Shown here piece by piece: positions 1 to 7,900 of a stretch of DNA of 64,000 nucleotides; positions within the stretch are counted from its first letter, which is position 1; the number at the start of each line of letters is the position of its first letter. Under the pieces are notes generated by a model. It worked only from the letters and a program-made list of their open reading frames with translations. It ran no database searches and was not told the origin of the DNA. Origin of the DNA: Lachnospiraceae bacterium (GTDB taxonomy: Bacteria > Bacillota > Clostridia > Lachnospirales > Lachnospiraceae); assembly GCA_022483465.1 (NCBI GenBank), contig JAKVNF010000001.1:1-64000 (forward strand), given 5' to 3'. The translations under genes and the position numbers were made by a program.

Positions 1-330
1 GCGGGAAAGGTCCAGCCTCTGCTCTACCAATACGGTAGGATCCCGGCAGGTTTCCTTTTCTTTCTGAATCTGCTCCATCACATAGGTGGCATAGTCATCC
101 GTTGCGGAATCCATCTCCTGATCGAAGCAATCCAGATCCTCAGTAGGATCCCTGGTCTTCATGCCGAGCGCCTTCTTCAGCTTGTACTCGGCAAGGCTGT
201 GTGCGCAGGTGCCCTGAACGGCATACTCGGAAGTTCTCCCTCCGGTACCCGTGTTGAGCTTTGCGGAAGGCGGACAGGCGATCCAGCGGTTACTGGACGA
301 TGCCGACAGGAATGCGTGCTGATCAGGCAT
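1..330 (-). CDS. DUF2800 family phage/ICE protein, 3' end outside window
   Basis: The minus-strand frame opens at the ATG at 330-328 and runs off the left edge of the window (110 codons visible). It begins MPDQHAFLSASSS and continues NRWIACPPSAKL. This is the N-terminal signature I associate with DUF2800 proteins of Firmicutes prophages and conjugative elements, a RecB-nuclease-like family; the nuclease residues would lie in the missing part. Its start overlaps the stop of the upstream small gene by 8 bases, so the two are probably translationally coupled. It marks the left edge as accessory DNA. Family assignment rests on the N-terminus only. Confidence 0.75.
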   Translation of the reverse strand, partial: MPDQHAFLSASSSNRWIACPPSAKLNTGTGGRTSEYAVQGTCAHSLAEYKLKKALGMKTRDPTEDLDCFDQEMDSATDDYATYVMEQIQKEKETCRDPTVLVEQRLDLSR

Positions 331-646
331 CGGGGATCACCTCCGCATCTTTCAGAAACCCTGCGTACTGCTCCGGCTTCAGCTCTGAGAGCTTATGCAC
401 ACCGTACTTGGTGAGAAGCTCCCGGATCGCATCCGTATTGGCCTTGGAAACTCTCGTCTTCTTTGCCATCTTTTCCCGGAGCTCTTCGAACGTGATCTGC
501 TCCTGCGGATCTGCCTCCGGCTGCGGTTCCACTGTCGGCTGCTGCCCTGAGAAAAACTTTCGCAGGGAGTCAGAAACAGCAATCAGCTTCTCCCCGCATT
601 CCTTCAGTTCATTCAGCGTCAGATCCAGCTCGCTCATCTTTGACAT
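323..646 (-). CDS. Small phage/ICE protein preceding DUF2800 gene
   Basis: A 107-residue acidic, helix-rich protein beginning MSKMSELDLTLNELKECGEK. Related small proteins precede DUF2800 genes in Firmicute prophages and are often labelled 'rRNA biogenesis protein rrp5' by automatic pipelines, a name with no support here. The middle is Pro/Gln/Glu-rich (about residues 35-50) and the C-terminal half looks like a small helical domain (KANTDAIRELLTKYGVHKL). It overlaps the next gene by 8 bases and the preceding small ORF by 38 bases. Function unknown; the conserved position suggests work with the DUF2800 protein in replication or recombination. Confidence 0.7.
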   Translation of the reverse strand: MSKMSELDLTLNELKECGEKLIAVSDSLRKFFSGQQPTVEPQPEADPQEQITFEELREKMAKKTRVSKANTDAIRELLTKYGVHKLSELKPEQYAGFLKDAEVIPDA

Positions 647-752
647 GGCTTGTACCTCCCTTCTCGATCCAGCAGGCGATCCGATCGGTAAGGATCGAGA
701 CCACCCGCAGGAATGCGACTACATCGTCGTGATCAAATGATTTGTTTGTCAT
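609..752 (-). CDS. Small ORF, 47 aa, unknown
   Basis: Starts at ATG 752-750 (MTNKSFDHDDVVAFLRVV) and ends inside the next gene in another frame at 609. The first 30 residues look like a genuine amphipathic protein (VVSILTDRIACWIEKGG). The last part overlaps the start of the next gene, which has its own ribosome site GGGAGG inside this ORF. It may be a real small phage protein or only a leader that couples translation. Confidence 0.4.
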   Translation of the reverse strand: MTNKSFDHDDVVAFLRVVSILTDRIACWIEKGGTSHVKDERAGSDAE

Positions 753-842
753 ATTGCTTGTCTGTCCTTTCTAGAGGGTGATTGGTTTTTGTTCTTAACC
801 CCTCCGTAACTCACAGGACAGTTCCGGACATTTTGAACAAAC

Positions 843-1325
843 TCAGCTGAGAAGTTTTTTCAGGTTCTTGAGGGCTGCTCTCCGGCGATAAGAAACGGTG
901 GTCTGTGCCATGCCAAGCTCTGCCGCGATAGCGTGATCAGATTTCCCATCTGTGGACATCCAGAGAATCTTCTGGTCCTGATCGGTCAGTGTCGCCATCG
1001 CTGTATAAAGCTCCTCGTATTCTTCCTTCCGGAGCGCTGCTTCTTCCGGTGTTTCATAAGAAGAAGGAACATCGATGCCGTCCTCTGCCATCTGCTCAAG
1101 GGACAGCGGTGCGCCATCGCGGAGCCGGTCACACTTCGAGCAGTCGCCCATGCAGCGGTGACCGTCGATTATGCAGCGGGATGCACGTCTCTCCTGCTGC
1201 TTTGCCTTCCAATACGGCTGCTTATAAGCGCGATAAACTTCCTCGGTTACAAACACGGTCTTTGTCTCTTTTTTGCCTTCATCGTTCAGAACGGTTACAT
1301 TGAGATAGAACTTTTTCTCTTCCAT
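843..1325 (-). CDS. Sigma-70 region 4-like / HTH protein of mobile element
   Basis: 160 residues from the ATG at 1325, which has GGAGG upstream; the frame stays open further upstream without a better start. The C-terminal 45 residues (about 110-158) form a sigma region-4-type helix-turn-helix: LTDQDQKILWMS, then DHAIAAELGMAQTTVSYRR. The N-terminal part carries a four-Cys cluster (C51, C58, C62, C65), which may bind a metal. It lacks a clear sigma region 2, so it may be an anti-termination or late-gene regulator rather than a full sigma factor. Proteins of this build occur in Firmicute prophages and ICEs. A strong structured RNA lies 92-188 bases upstream on the same strand. Confidence 0.7.
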   Translation of the reverse strand: MEEKKFYLNVTVLNDEGKKETKTVFVTEEVYRAYKQPYWKAKQQERRASRCIIDGHRCMGDCSKCDRLRDGAPLSLEQMAEDGIDVPSSYETPEEAALRKEEYEELYTAMATLTDQDQKILWMSTDGKSDHAIAAELGMAQTTVSYRRRAALKNLKKLLS

Positions 1326-1416
1326 GGATTTGCCTCCTGAGCCGGAGGCATGGAAGGCAGGAAGAAAGTTCTGACCGGAAAGATCAAAGGACCTTGGAGC
1401 CGATACGAGTGGGCAC

Positions 1417-1513
1417 AAAAAAGGCGCACGAAAGTAAGGCTCCCGACATTCCAGATCCACCTATCCCGTAAGAGATAAGGAATCTGTTATGTCGACATCC
1501 TGCCTTCGTGCGC
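1417..1513 (-). ncRNA. Candidate structured RNA or leader ending in a U-tract
   Basis: Read on the minus strand this stretch folds into one long rod. The outer stem is GCGCACGAA / TTCGTGCGC (9 bp). Inside it are AGGC/GCCT, then CGACAT/ATGTCG, then CAGATTCC/GGATCTG with one bulge, then TTATCTC/GGGATAG closed by a four-base loop. The outer stem is followed at once by six Us, as in an intrinsic terminator. It sits between the terminator at 2137-2162 and the sigma-like gene. It could be a small RNA, an attenuator for that gene, or an elaborate terminator. I do not recognise a named RNA family. Confidence 0.5.
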
Positions 1514-2136
1514 ACTCTGGCTCGATATTCGATTTTTTTAATGTGATTGAATTGCTGACTACTGATCTGCAGTCAGGGACGACGGGTTACATTAGGTACT
1601 TCTGGTTGTCATGGTGGGTCTCTCATAGTTGCCTCCTTTTTGCCTTCATGTATATGCGGACCATTTGGAGCTGATTTTGAACGGGTCTCCGATATTTTTT
1701 CTGGAGAATAGCTGCCGGTTTGAGCGGTACATATCCTGCCATGTGTATGCGGACCATCCGGAGCAGAATCGGAAATCCTCTCAATAAGAACCATAAAAAT
1801 CAACCGGCCTTTCTGCTTATCTACGGACACAAGCGACCCGTTTTTGTGCTGTTCGGGTAACATTTCTCTCTCAAATATCAGTTCAGAAATTAACCAGCAA
1901 AATCGGACACATCCCTCTATGTCTTCCGTCCTCGAAACCCTGTGCAAAACGCACCCCTGTGGTATGGGAAGCTGTAACAAGCCTCCTAAAACTTCCTCGC
2001 ATGTCCCAGTCAAGGAATCCGCTCCTTTGTTAACCCTCATCTAATGGAGCCGATCCGGAGTACCTATAGGTATATGGGCGATTTTTGCCGTCAAAATTTC
2101 ATGTGTGCGGAATTCGCCCGATTTATTTCCAGACAC
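1514..2136. other. Gene-free accessory stretch with a short direct repeat
   Basis: No reading frame here looks like a real protein. It holds two imperfect copies, about 30 bp each, of a unit with the core ATGCGGACCAT (1647-1678 and 1740-1770), 93 bp apart, both followed by GGAGC. A third, weaker similarity (CCGGAGTACCTATAGG) lies near 2055. The spaced GGACC/CCGGA words recall, faintly, the array at 37.7 kb, but I cannot show that they are related. It may be decayed mobile-element end sequence. Confidence 0.4.
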
Positions 2137-2162
2137 AAAAAAAAGCCGGACACGCGGTCCGG
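2137..2162 (-). terminator. Intrinsic terminator after zinc-ribbon gene
   Basis: On the minus strand CCGGAC/GTCCGG closes a small loop and is followed by a run of eight Ts. It lies about 110 bases downstream of the gene at 2271-2444 and probably ends the transcript that includes lexA and the two small genes after it. Confidence 0.7.
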
Positions 2163-2270
2163 TCATCACAAGGCACAATATCCCTGTGAATTACCAAACC
2201 ACATGTCCGGCGTTGCTCGCTGCATGCTACAGGCCTTGTGATACAAATTTCGTTCACCACCTATGCGCGG

Positions 2271-2444
2271 CTATTTGCTCGGTACAACTCTTATTCTGTT
2301 TTTGCCCATCATCCTGACTGCCATGACCGTCTTGCAACGAGGACACTTGATCTTAATTGTTCCATGCGTATCGGTCCTCATGTCAAAAAGCCTGTGGCTA
2401 CAGCAGGGGCATTTGATTGCGATTGTTCTCTCTCCCTCATCCAT
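2271..2444 (-). CDS. Small zinc-ribbon protein (Com-like)
   Basis: 57 residues from MDEGERTIAIKCPCC. Two CxxC pairs (CPCC..., CPRC) spaced like a zinc ribbon, with the phrase IKIKCPRCK, resemble Com-type zinc-ribbon proteins of phages. Upstream in-frame ATGs exist, but the added residues overlap the neighbouring gene and look random. It follows the 88-residue gene at 2464-2730 and precedes the terminator at 2137. Likely a small nucleic-acid-binding protein of the accessory element; target unknown. Confidence 0.6.
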   Translation of the reverse strand: MDEGERTIAIKCPCCSHRLFDMRTDTHGTIKIKCPRCKTVMAVRMMGKNRIRVVPSK

Positions 2445-2463
2445 ACGATTCCACCGTCCTTCT

Positions 2464-2730
2464 TCATAAGCCGTAAGGGCTGTGATAGTCCATGTAGTCG
2501 TATGGGGTTTCGCTGCTCCCATATGCCTTGCTGGCAACAGTTTTCTTTCTTCCCGGTAATGTTCTCTCCGCGTCCTCTCTCGTCTTGAACAGTCGGCTGG
2601 CTCTTAAGTTTATGCCTGCCCCGCCGGCAGCGACGGTATAAAAATCTCCATAACTTCTAAGAATAACGACAGGCGTCACATAGGAATGATTTTCGACAAT
2701 GTACGCCTTTTCTCCTACTTTGAATGTCAT
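2464..2730 (-). CDS. Conserved-looking hypothetical protein, 88 aa
   Basis: Begins MTFKVGEKAYIVENHSYVTP after a GAGGAAG ribosome site. The N-terminal 50 residues read as a small beta-rich fold (VVILRSYGDFYTVAAGGAGI), possibly an SH3-like barrel. The C-terminus is Tyr/Ser-rich (DYMDYHSPYGL). No catalytic motif or membrane segment. It lies between lexA and the zinc-ribbon gene on the same strand and belongs to the accessory element by context. Family not recognised. Confidence 0.55.
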   Translation of the reverse strand: MTFKVGEKAYIVENHSYVTPVVILRSYGDFYTVAAGGAGINLRASRLFKTREDAERTLPGRKKTVASKAYGSSETPYDYMDYHSPYGL

Positions 2731-2956
2731 CTGCTTCCTCCATAGATGGACATTCTCAGCTAAAAGGGAAAGTCAGACTGAAAATGCTGCAATCCCGCAC
2801 GGTTCTTATGCGCAACATCTGTTCTGATTCGGTCTGCGCATATCGTTTTGCTAAGGTAGCGAATCTTGCTGAACGATAAACTTTGGTTGCTGTTGCGTCT
2901 CTGTTACTTCTAATCTGCTGCTTCTTTTCTGTTGTTACACCTCTGCTTCATCTCTC

Positions 2957-3562
2957 CTACTCCAGATCCTTAATGACTTTAATGGCCACCCCCTGTATCT
3001 CACACGTCGGAACGTAGATATCCTCCATGTGGTCGTTCTCCGGATGAAGCCGGATTCGGTTAAACTCCGGTTCCGGGAAGTAGCGCTTGAGCGTTGCCTC
3101 CGTCTCCATGAGCGCCACCACGATCTGCCCCGGTTCGGCGCTGTCCTGCTTTCGAATGAGGACCAGATCTCCGGTGTTGATCCCGGCATTTACCATTGAA
3201 TCGCCATCCGCGCGAAGAAGGTAAAACGTACCTCTTCCAAAGAGCACCACGGGAAGCTCTACATACTCCTCGATGTTCTCCTCCGCAAGTTTCGGAACAC
3301 CACAGGCCACAGCCCCAAGGAGAGGAACAGAGATCTTCCCGGTCTGGCTGTCCATCTGGCGTTTCGTCCGATAGCCCTGATGGCCGTGATAATCGATCAG
3401 ATTGTTTTTTCTCATGTACTGGAGATATCGACTGACGGTTGCCGTCGAGAGGTGCGTTCCGTCTGCGACCATCTGGTTGGTAGGGGATACACCATACTCA
3501 TCCCAGTAGTCCTCGATAAATTTCGCCAGTACATCAAAGTACTCCTCGTTCTTATGGCGCAT
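2957..3562 (-). CDS. lexA: LexA-type repressor / S24 protease
   Basis: 201 residues from the ATG at 3562. N-terminal winged-helix DNA-binding part (about 1-65, LSTATVSRYLQYMRKNNLI). Then a self-cleavage site Cys87-Gly88 in VACGVPKLAEE, replacing the usual Ala-Gly, and a C-terminal peptidase domain with Ser122 (ADGDSMVNAG) and Lys159 (EATLKRYF). This is the LexA/S24 architecture: the protein represses DNA-damage genes and cleaves itself when RecA is activated. With phage-type neighbours it may be the element's own repressor rather than the host's main LexA. Two palindromes lie directly upstream of the ribosome site and may be its operator. Confidence 0.85.
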   Translation of the reverse strand: MRHKNEEYFDVLAKFIEDYWDEYGVSPTNQMVADGTHLSTATVSRYLQYMRKNNLIDYHGHQGYRTKRQMDSQTGKISVPLLGAVACGVPKLAEENIEEYVELPVVLFGRGTFYLLRADGDSMVNAGINTGDLVLIRKQDSAEPGQIVVALMETEATLKRYFPEPEFNRIRLHPENDHMEDIYVPTCEIQGVAIKVIKDLE

Positions 3563-3577
3563 GACATTCTTCCTATC

Positions 3578-3602
3578 TGTAATATTTATTACACTTGCAA
3601 GT
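3578..3602 (-). promoter_or_regulatory. Candidate autoregulatory operator of lexA
   Basis: Two adjoining palindromes: TGTAATA-TT-TATTACA (3578-3593) and ACTTGCAAGT (3593-3602). They end 16 bases from the lexA start, where binding would block transcription or translation. Neither matches the Bacillus LexA box (GAAC-N4-GTTC), so this would be a divergent operator. Confidence 0.45.
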
Positions 3603-3610
3603 AAAATAAT

Positions 3611-3629
3611 ACCCCGGACAAGCCGGGGT
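3611..3629 (-). terminator. Hairpin between hsdS and lexA
   Basis: Perfect ACCCCGG / CCGGGGT stem with a five-base loop, followed on the minus strand by TATTATTTTA. It would insulate lexA from transcription coming through hsdS. The T-tract is broken, so efficiency is uncertain. Confidence 0.55.
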
Positions 3630-3735
3630 GTCAATGGGGAATTTTAGAAATGATGTTACTCTTCTTCGTTCTCGTTCGTAACCAACACTTCCGGCACGTC
3701 CTCACAGTGAATGATACTCTGCTCAGTCTCATCTC

Positions 3736-5001
3736 CTACTTCATACCATCAATCTGTGGAATCAATTCATCCAGCTTGGCAACGATGCGCTTTTGCTCAG
3801 CGATGGGAGGAAACGGCAATACGAATAATCGCATATTATTCTGAGAAATATTTACCTGAGATTCTGCCATCCCACTTTTTGCCCCAGTAATACATCTCTG
3901 TACTGCCGGACTTTTCAAAGCATACATTAGATAATTTTCATTCACAAATCCTTTAACATACCTTATCCGTACCGTTTTATCTGATAATATCAGATTTCCT
4001 GGTTCATTATTTACAATACATGTAACCCCAGTCCGATTTTGAGGGCCTGCTCTTGTAATCAAAAGATCACCGGCATGAACAACTTGATCGCTCTTTATTT
4101 GAAAGCCTGATGGCAATACTTTATTTTCATCTGCCAAAAAATAACCGTCTTGTATTGCTGTAGTCTTGATGACACCCCATTCCTGTTTAGTAGCAGGACG
4201 ATTTTTACATTTTGGACTTTTTCCGGCCTCTGTATCGGTTATCACATTTCCAAGTCTCACCCACTCCCAGCTCTCTGGAATATCAAACGGTATCTCCTCT
4301 TCCTTAATCGGCGGCAGCGGCTTCTGTTTCTTAATCTTCCCTTCTTTGACCAGCTTCTGTTTCTCTTCTGCAATTTTCTTCAGCAGCACATTCGCCGGTT
4401 CGTCATTCGGATCCTGATGTACCAGTTTCCCCTGAATCGCCATCTGCAGGATGGACTTCTTCAGATCATCCGGGAAGCGGGTGTTGTAGGATTGCAGATG
4501 GTCGTAGGCAACAGCATATCGATCGATGAATGGCATGATCTCTTCGATCTTGGCCACGATACGCTTCTGCTCGGCGAGGGGAGGAAGGGGAATAGGCTTA
4601 TTCTTTATAAATTTATAGTGTCGACTATACCCTCCTATCTTTTCAAGCCCAATCGTGTAGTAGTTGAGAATATAATATAAAAAGTCCGCTGAAATAATTT
4701 GTGTATTAGGGATGAATATTTTCACTCCATCAGCACCAATGACAAAATTAAAGTCAATAAGTTTGACTACGGTAGTATGATCTCCAAAAATAATCACTTT
4801 CCCCGATGGCTGAAACAATTTTGATTCATCATCACAAAATCCAATTAAAAAATCTTGTGACTGGCTAATTACTGGGTATTTACCCTCAGGTTTCACCTCT
4901 GATTCTTTAATTTGATACGTTTTAGTGGCCACAGATTCTGTGATCGATTCCAAATGCGCAGTCTTCCATGTGTTTGGAATTTCAAAATCAAGTTCATCCA
5001 C
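3736..5001 (-). CDS. hsdS: Type I restriction-modification specificity subunit HsdS
   Basis: 421 residues. Two target-recognition halves, each closed by the conserved helix start PLAEQKRIVAKIEEIMP (about 141-157) and PIAEQKRIVAKLDELIPQID (near the C-terminus). A long helical spacer lies between them (KKSILQMAIQGKLVHQDPNDEPA...KQKPLPPI). It starts MDELDFEIPNTWKTAHL, the usual start of a recognition domain. HsdS selects the DNA target for the HsdM methylase and HsdR nuclease. The normal upstream partner hsdM is separated from it by an IS element and a GGDEF gene and is itself truncated. No hsdR is in the window, so the system is probably inactive here unless an HsdM is supplied elsewhere. Confidence 0.9.
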   Translation of the reverse strand: MDELDFEIPNTWKTAHLESITESVATKTYQIKESEVKPEGKYPVISQSQDFLIGFCDDESKLFQPSGKVIIFGDHTTVVKLIDFNFVIGADGVKIFIPNTQIISADFLYYILNYYTIGLEKIGGYSRHYKFIKNKPIPLPPLAEQKRIVAKIEEIMPFIDRYAVAYDHLQSYNTRFPDDLKKSILQMAIQGKLVHQDPNDEPANVLLKKIAEEKQKLVKEGKIKKQKPLPPIKEEEIPFDIPESWEWVRLGNVITDTEAGKSPKCKNRPATKQEWGVIKTTAIQDGYFLADENKVLPSGFQIKSDQVVHAGDLLITRAGPQNRTGVTCIVNNEPGNLILSDKTVRIRYVKGFVNENYLMYALKSPAVQRCITGAKSGMAESQVNISQNNMRLFVLPFPPIAEQKRIVAKLDELIPQIDGMK

Positions 5002-5154
5002 CTTCCTCTCTTTGATGCTAAGTAAATTAACTAGTGCCTGCTGATTAACTAAATATAGCGATAAAATCTGGATTTTATCATCATATATGTTATAATGAAT
5101 GCAAAGATATTTTAACTATTGCTGTTTATCTTTGCATTTAAGGGTCAGCCAGCT

Positions 5155-6576
5155 ATGTATAAGACAGTTACAGAGCACCAAATCACCTTTTTCGACTTCA
5201 ATCAGAGCTGTGGGATGCAGCTTGAGGAGAAAAACGAGTGGGTTGTTCTCTCAACACGAATCGACTGGGGCGCACTTGAAAAAGTGTACGCCAGTCTGTT
5301 TCCCTCCCACAAAGGACACCCGGCGAAACCTCTGAGGATGGCGCTTGGGGCCCTCATTATCCAGAAACGCAAAAAGCTGTCCGACCGCGCGCTTGTGAAA
5401 GAGATCGCCGAGAACCCGTATCTACAGTACTTTCTAGGCATACAGCAGTACTCGCATAAGTGCCCTTTTGAGGCAACATCGCTGGTCGCATTTCGGAAGA
5501 GGCTCAACGTCAGCTTCCTGACGCGGGCAAACGAGCTGTTTCTCGGAAAGGCTGGTGCTACGCCCGAACACACAGGGGATAAGGTTTGTGTGTCAGAAGA
5601 CGGGGAAAACAGCGGGACGTTTATCCTTGACGCTACGTGCTCGCCATCAAACATAAAGTATCCGCAGGACTTTGTGCTCTTGAATGACGGGCGTGTGAAG
5701 CTCGAGGAGATGATCGATTACTTCCATAAAACTTATGCCCCGTGGAAGAAACCGAGAACCTACCGGGAAGTAGCACGCAGGGAATACCTGGCTGTTGCAA
5801 AGAGCAAGAAACGTACGACGAAAAAGCTGCGTTCCCTGATCCGCAAGCAGCTGGAGTGCCTCCGCCGTGATCTTGGATACCTTGAGGCATATATGGCGGA
5901 AGGGTATGCCCTGCCGGCAAAGTATGCCGACTTCTATCTGACGATCATGGAACTGTACCGTCAGCAGAAGTACATGTTTGACAATCATACACACCGCGTT
6001 GAAGGCCGGATTGTCAGTATCAGCCAGCCATACCTTCGGCCGATTGTCCGGGGAAAAGCAAAGAACCCGACGGAATTTGGCGCAAAGTATGATGTCAGCA
6101 TTGACGAGAAAGGCCATGCCCGGCTGGAAAAGATCCAGTTTGACCCGTATAATGAAAGCTCTGTGTTCCAGAAGGCGGTTGAAGCGTACTACCAGCGCAC
6201 CGGGCATTATCCCGCAAGGGCGCTGGTTGACCAGATCTACCGGACGCGGAAGAACCGCGATTATTGCAAAGAACATGGAATCCGGATGTCAGGGCCTAAA
6301 CTTGGCAGGCCGTCCAGAAAAGCGTCTACCAAAGAGGAATACCAGGACAATACAGACCGGATCGAAGTGGAACGCTTCTTCAGCCTGGACAAGCGTTGCA
6401 GTGGCGCAGGGCTGATCATGACCAGACTGTCGGATACAACGCTGTCATCGATTGCCCTGTCGGTGTTTGTGACGAATCTATTCGCAATCCCTGCCGGAAA
6501 TATTTTTTTGCTTTATTTTGCGGAAAGCGAAAGCGGATCAGATTCCAGCCATTTCATCGAATTTGAAGCAGCGTAA
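5155..6576 (+). CDS. IS1182/IS5-superfamily DDE transposase
   Basis: 473 residues from MYKTVTEHQITFFDF, with AAGGG upstream and a TATAAT box at 5090-5095. The N-terminal block (PLRMALGALIIQKRKKLSDRALV, NPYLQYFLGIQQY) is the DUF772-type region of IS1182/IS5 transposases. The C-terminal block ends IEVERFFSLDKRCSGAG...IALSVFVTNLFAI, as is usual. The coding region looks full length. The element spans roughly 5.04-6.65 kb; I could not fix its ends. A hairpin with CCTCTC/GAGAGG arms follows the stop. It is the only plus-strand gene in the first 33 kb and separates hsdS from the remains of hsdM. Confidence 0.85.
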   Translation: MYKTVTEHQITFFDFNQSCGMQLEEKNEWVVLSTRIDWGALEKVYASLFPSHKGHPAKPLRMALGALIIQKRKKLSDRALVKEIAENPYLQYFLGIQQYSHKCPFEATSLVAFRKRLNVSFLTRANELFLGKAGATPEHTGDKVCVSEDGENSGTFILDATCSPSNIKYPQDFVLLNDGRVKLEEMIDYFHKTYAPWKKPRTYREVARREYLAVAKSKKRTTKKLRSLIRKQLECLRRDLGYLEAYMAEGYALPAKYADFYLTIMELYRQQKYMFDNHTHRVEGRIVSISQPYLRPIVRGKAKNPTEFGAKYDVSIDEKGHARLEKIQFDPYNESSVFQKAVEAYYQRTGHYPARALVDQIYRTRKNRDYCKEHGIRMSGPKLGRPSRKASTKEEYQDNTDRIEVERFFSLDKRCSGAGLIMTRLSDTTLSSIALSVFVTNLFAIPAGNIFLLYFAESESGSDSSHFIEFEAA

Positions 6577-6652
6577 CCTCTCTCCGCGGGTATCCAAAGC
6601 TGTTCGTGATTTTTGGAGAGGCTTTGTTGAGCAGACACTATATACATGTGCT

Positions 6653-7825
6653 TTATGGTACATTGTATTCTTCTGTCTGGTGCTCTTCTGCAACGCGCAG
6701 AGCATGGTGGGATTCTTTCTCCCGATACATCAGATGATCGATGTGGTGGAAAAACTGCTCGACCTCGGGATAGATCTCAGGAGAATAGAAGGCATACCCT
6801 GCCGAAAAGGAGAGCCTGTAGGTGCGTGCACCTAGATGGTTGAAATCGTTGCACCGATTTCTCAATTCTTCCAGCCTCTTCTCTGCCTGCTGCGTGTCAT
6901 GATCAAATGAAAGGACGACAAACTCATCTCCTCCATAGCGTCCGATTTTGGCATTCCTTCCGAAAGTGTCCCGAAGAAGTCCGGAAAGCCTGATCAGAGC
7001 CTCATCCCCCGTCTGATGTCCGCTGATATCATTAATCTGCTTAAAGAAATCCAGGTCAATCAGATAGACAAGAAAGGGATGATCCTGATGATAATGGCTG
7101 CACTGATATTCCAGCTCGCGCACAAATCCCCTTCGATTCAGAAGACCGGTCAGATAGTCATCGTCGATGTTATGCGCCTGCACCTTCAGAAACAGTAAAA
7201 GACATGCAAGCACAGACCCGGCATACTCATAGGATGCTCCACCGACGAATACCTGCAGAAATCCGGACGCCAGAATGATCAATGGAAAAAAGACCACGAC
7301 AACCTTATAATTCGTACGGATCTGGGATCTGCGAAGGAAGATGTACAGAGAAATAATGGCGCAGAAGCCCATGTTCAGCACGCCCCGGGCAACAAACAAG
7401 CTGCCGCGTGAATACATATAACCGTGATAATCGTAAAACCATCTCAAATCGAAAAGAGCACTCACGGTTACCAGCGTCAGGTTCAGGAATACATAACCGT
7501 AGACCACGCCGTACAGGAACCTTTCCGCGCGGTCTTTCCTGCCTGAAGTCCAGGAATCGATATAGATCAGGGATGCCAGATAGCCGACTGGATCGCCTGA
7601 AAAGATAAGATAGGTTCCCGCCCTTTTCACCCAGAGGCCGGCAGGACCTGGCAGATACAGCTTGCTGAGGGAATCAGCAGTCAGCAGAACCAGAATAACG
7701 GAAAGCATGAAAACAAAGCTCCGATCCTGACGGGTATAGGCTCCGCCGCTTACCGTTATGCTCAAAAGCATAACCGCAATAATTGCTACATATATATTTA
7801 ACATGATCCAGCCTGGTACGCTCAT
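6653..7825 (-). CDS. Membrane-bound GGDEF diguanylate cyclase
   Basis: 390 residues, ribosome site GGAGAAAGGA. Six or seven hydrophobic segments fill residues 8-215. A GGDEF domain follows, with DDDYLTGLLNRRGF (221-234), IDLDFFKQINDISGHQTGD (256-274) and the active-site loop RYGGDEF (296-302). It should make cyclic-di-GMP from two GTP. The inhibitory RxxD site is not in its usual place before the GGDEF loop (RNAK there), so product inhibition may be absent. An EAL-like scrap lies just upstream in the hsdM fusion, which suggests that this DNA came from a larger signalling locus. PilB at 16-18 kb carries a cyclic-di-GMP binding signature, a plausible target. Confidence 0.85.
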   Translation of the reverse strand: MSVPGWIMLNIYVAIIAVMLLSITVSGGAYTRQDRSFVFMLSVILVLLTADSLSKLYLPGPAGLWVKRAGTYLIFSGDPVGYLASLIYIDSWTSGRKDRAERFLYGVVYGYVFLNLTLVTVSALFDLRWFYDYHGYMYSRGSLFVARGVLNMGFCAIISLYIFLRRSQIRTNYKVVVVFFPLIILASGFLQVFVGGASYEYAGSVLACLLLFLKVQAHNIDDDYLTGLLNRRGFVRELEYQCSHYHQDHPFLVYLIDLDFFKQINDISGHQTGDEALIRLSGLLRDTFGRNAKIGRYGGDEFVVLSFDHDTQQAEKRLEELRNRCNDFNHLGARTYRLSFSAGYAFYSPEIYPEVEQFFHHIDHLMYREKESHHALRVAEEHQTEEYNVP

Positions 7826-7900
7826 GCTGATCCTTTCTCCTCTGACCTATCTATCTCTCCATGAAAATACGATGGACGTCCCTTATGCAGAACCATCCCT

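Noticed and set aside
843-1460. Longer version of the sigma-like gene starting at 1460
   Set aside because: The extra 45 residues run through the structured RNA region; GGAGG and an ATG define the start at 1325.
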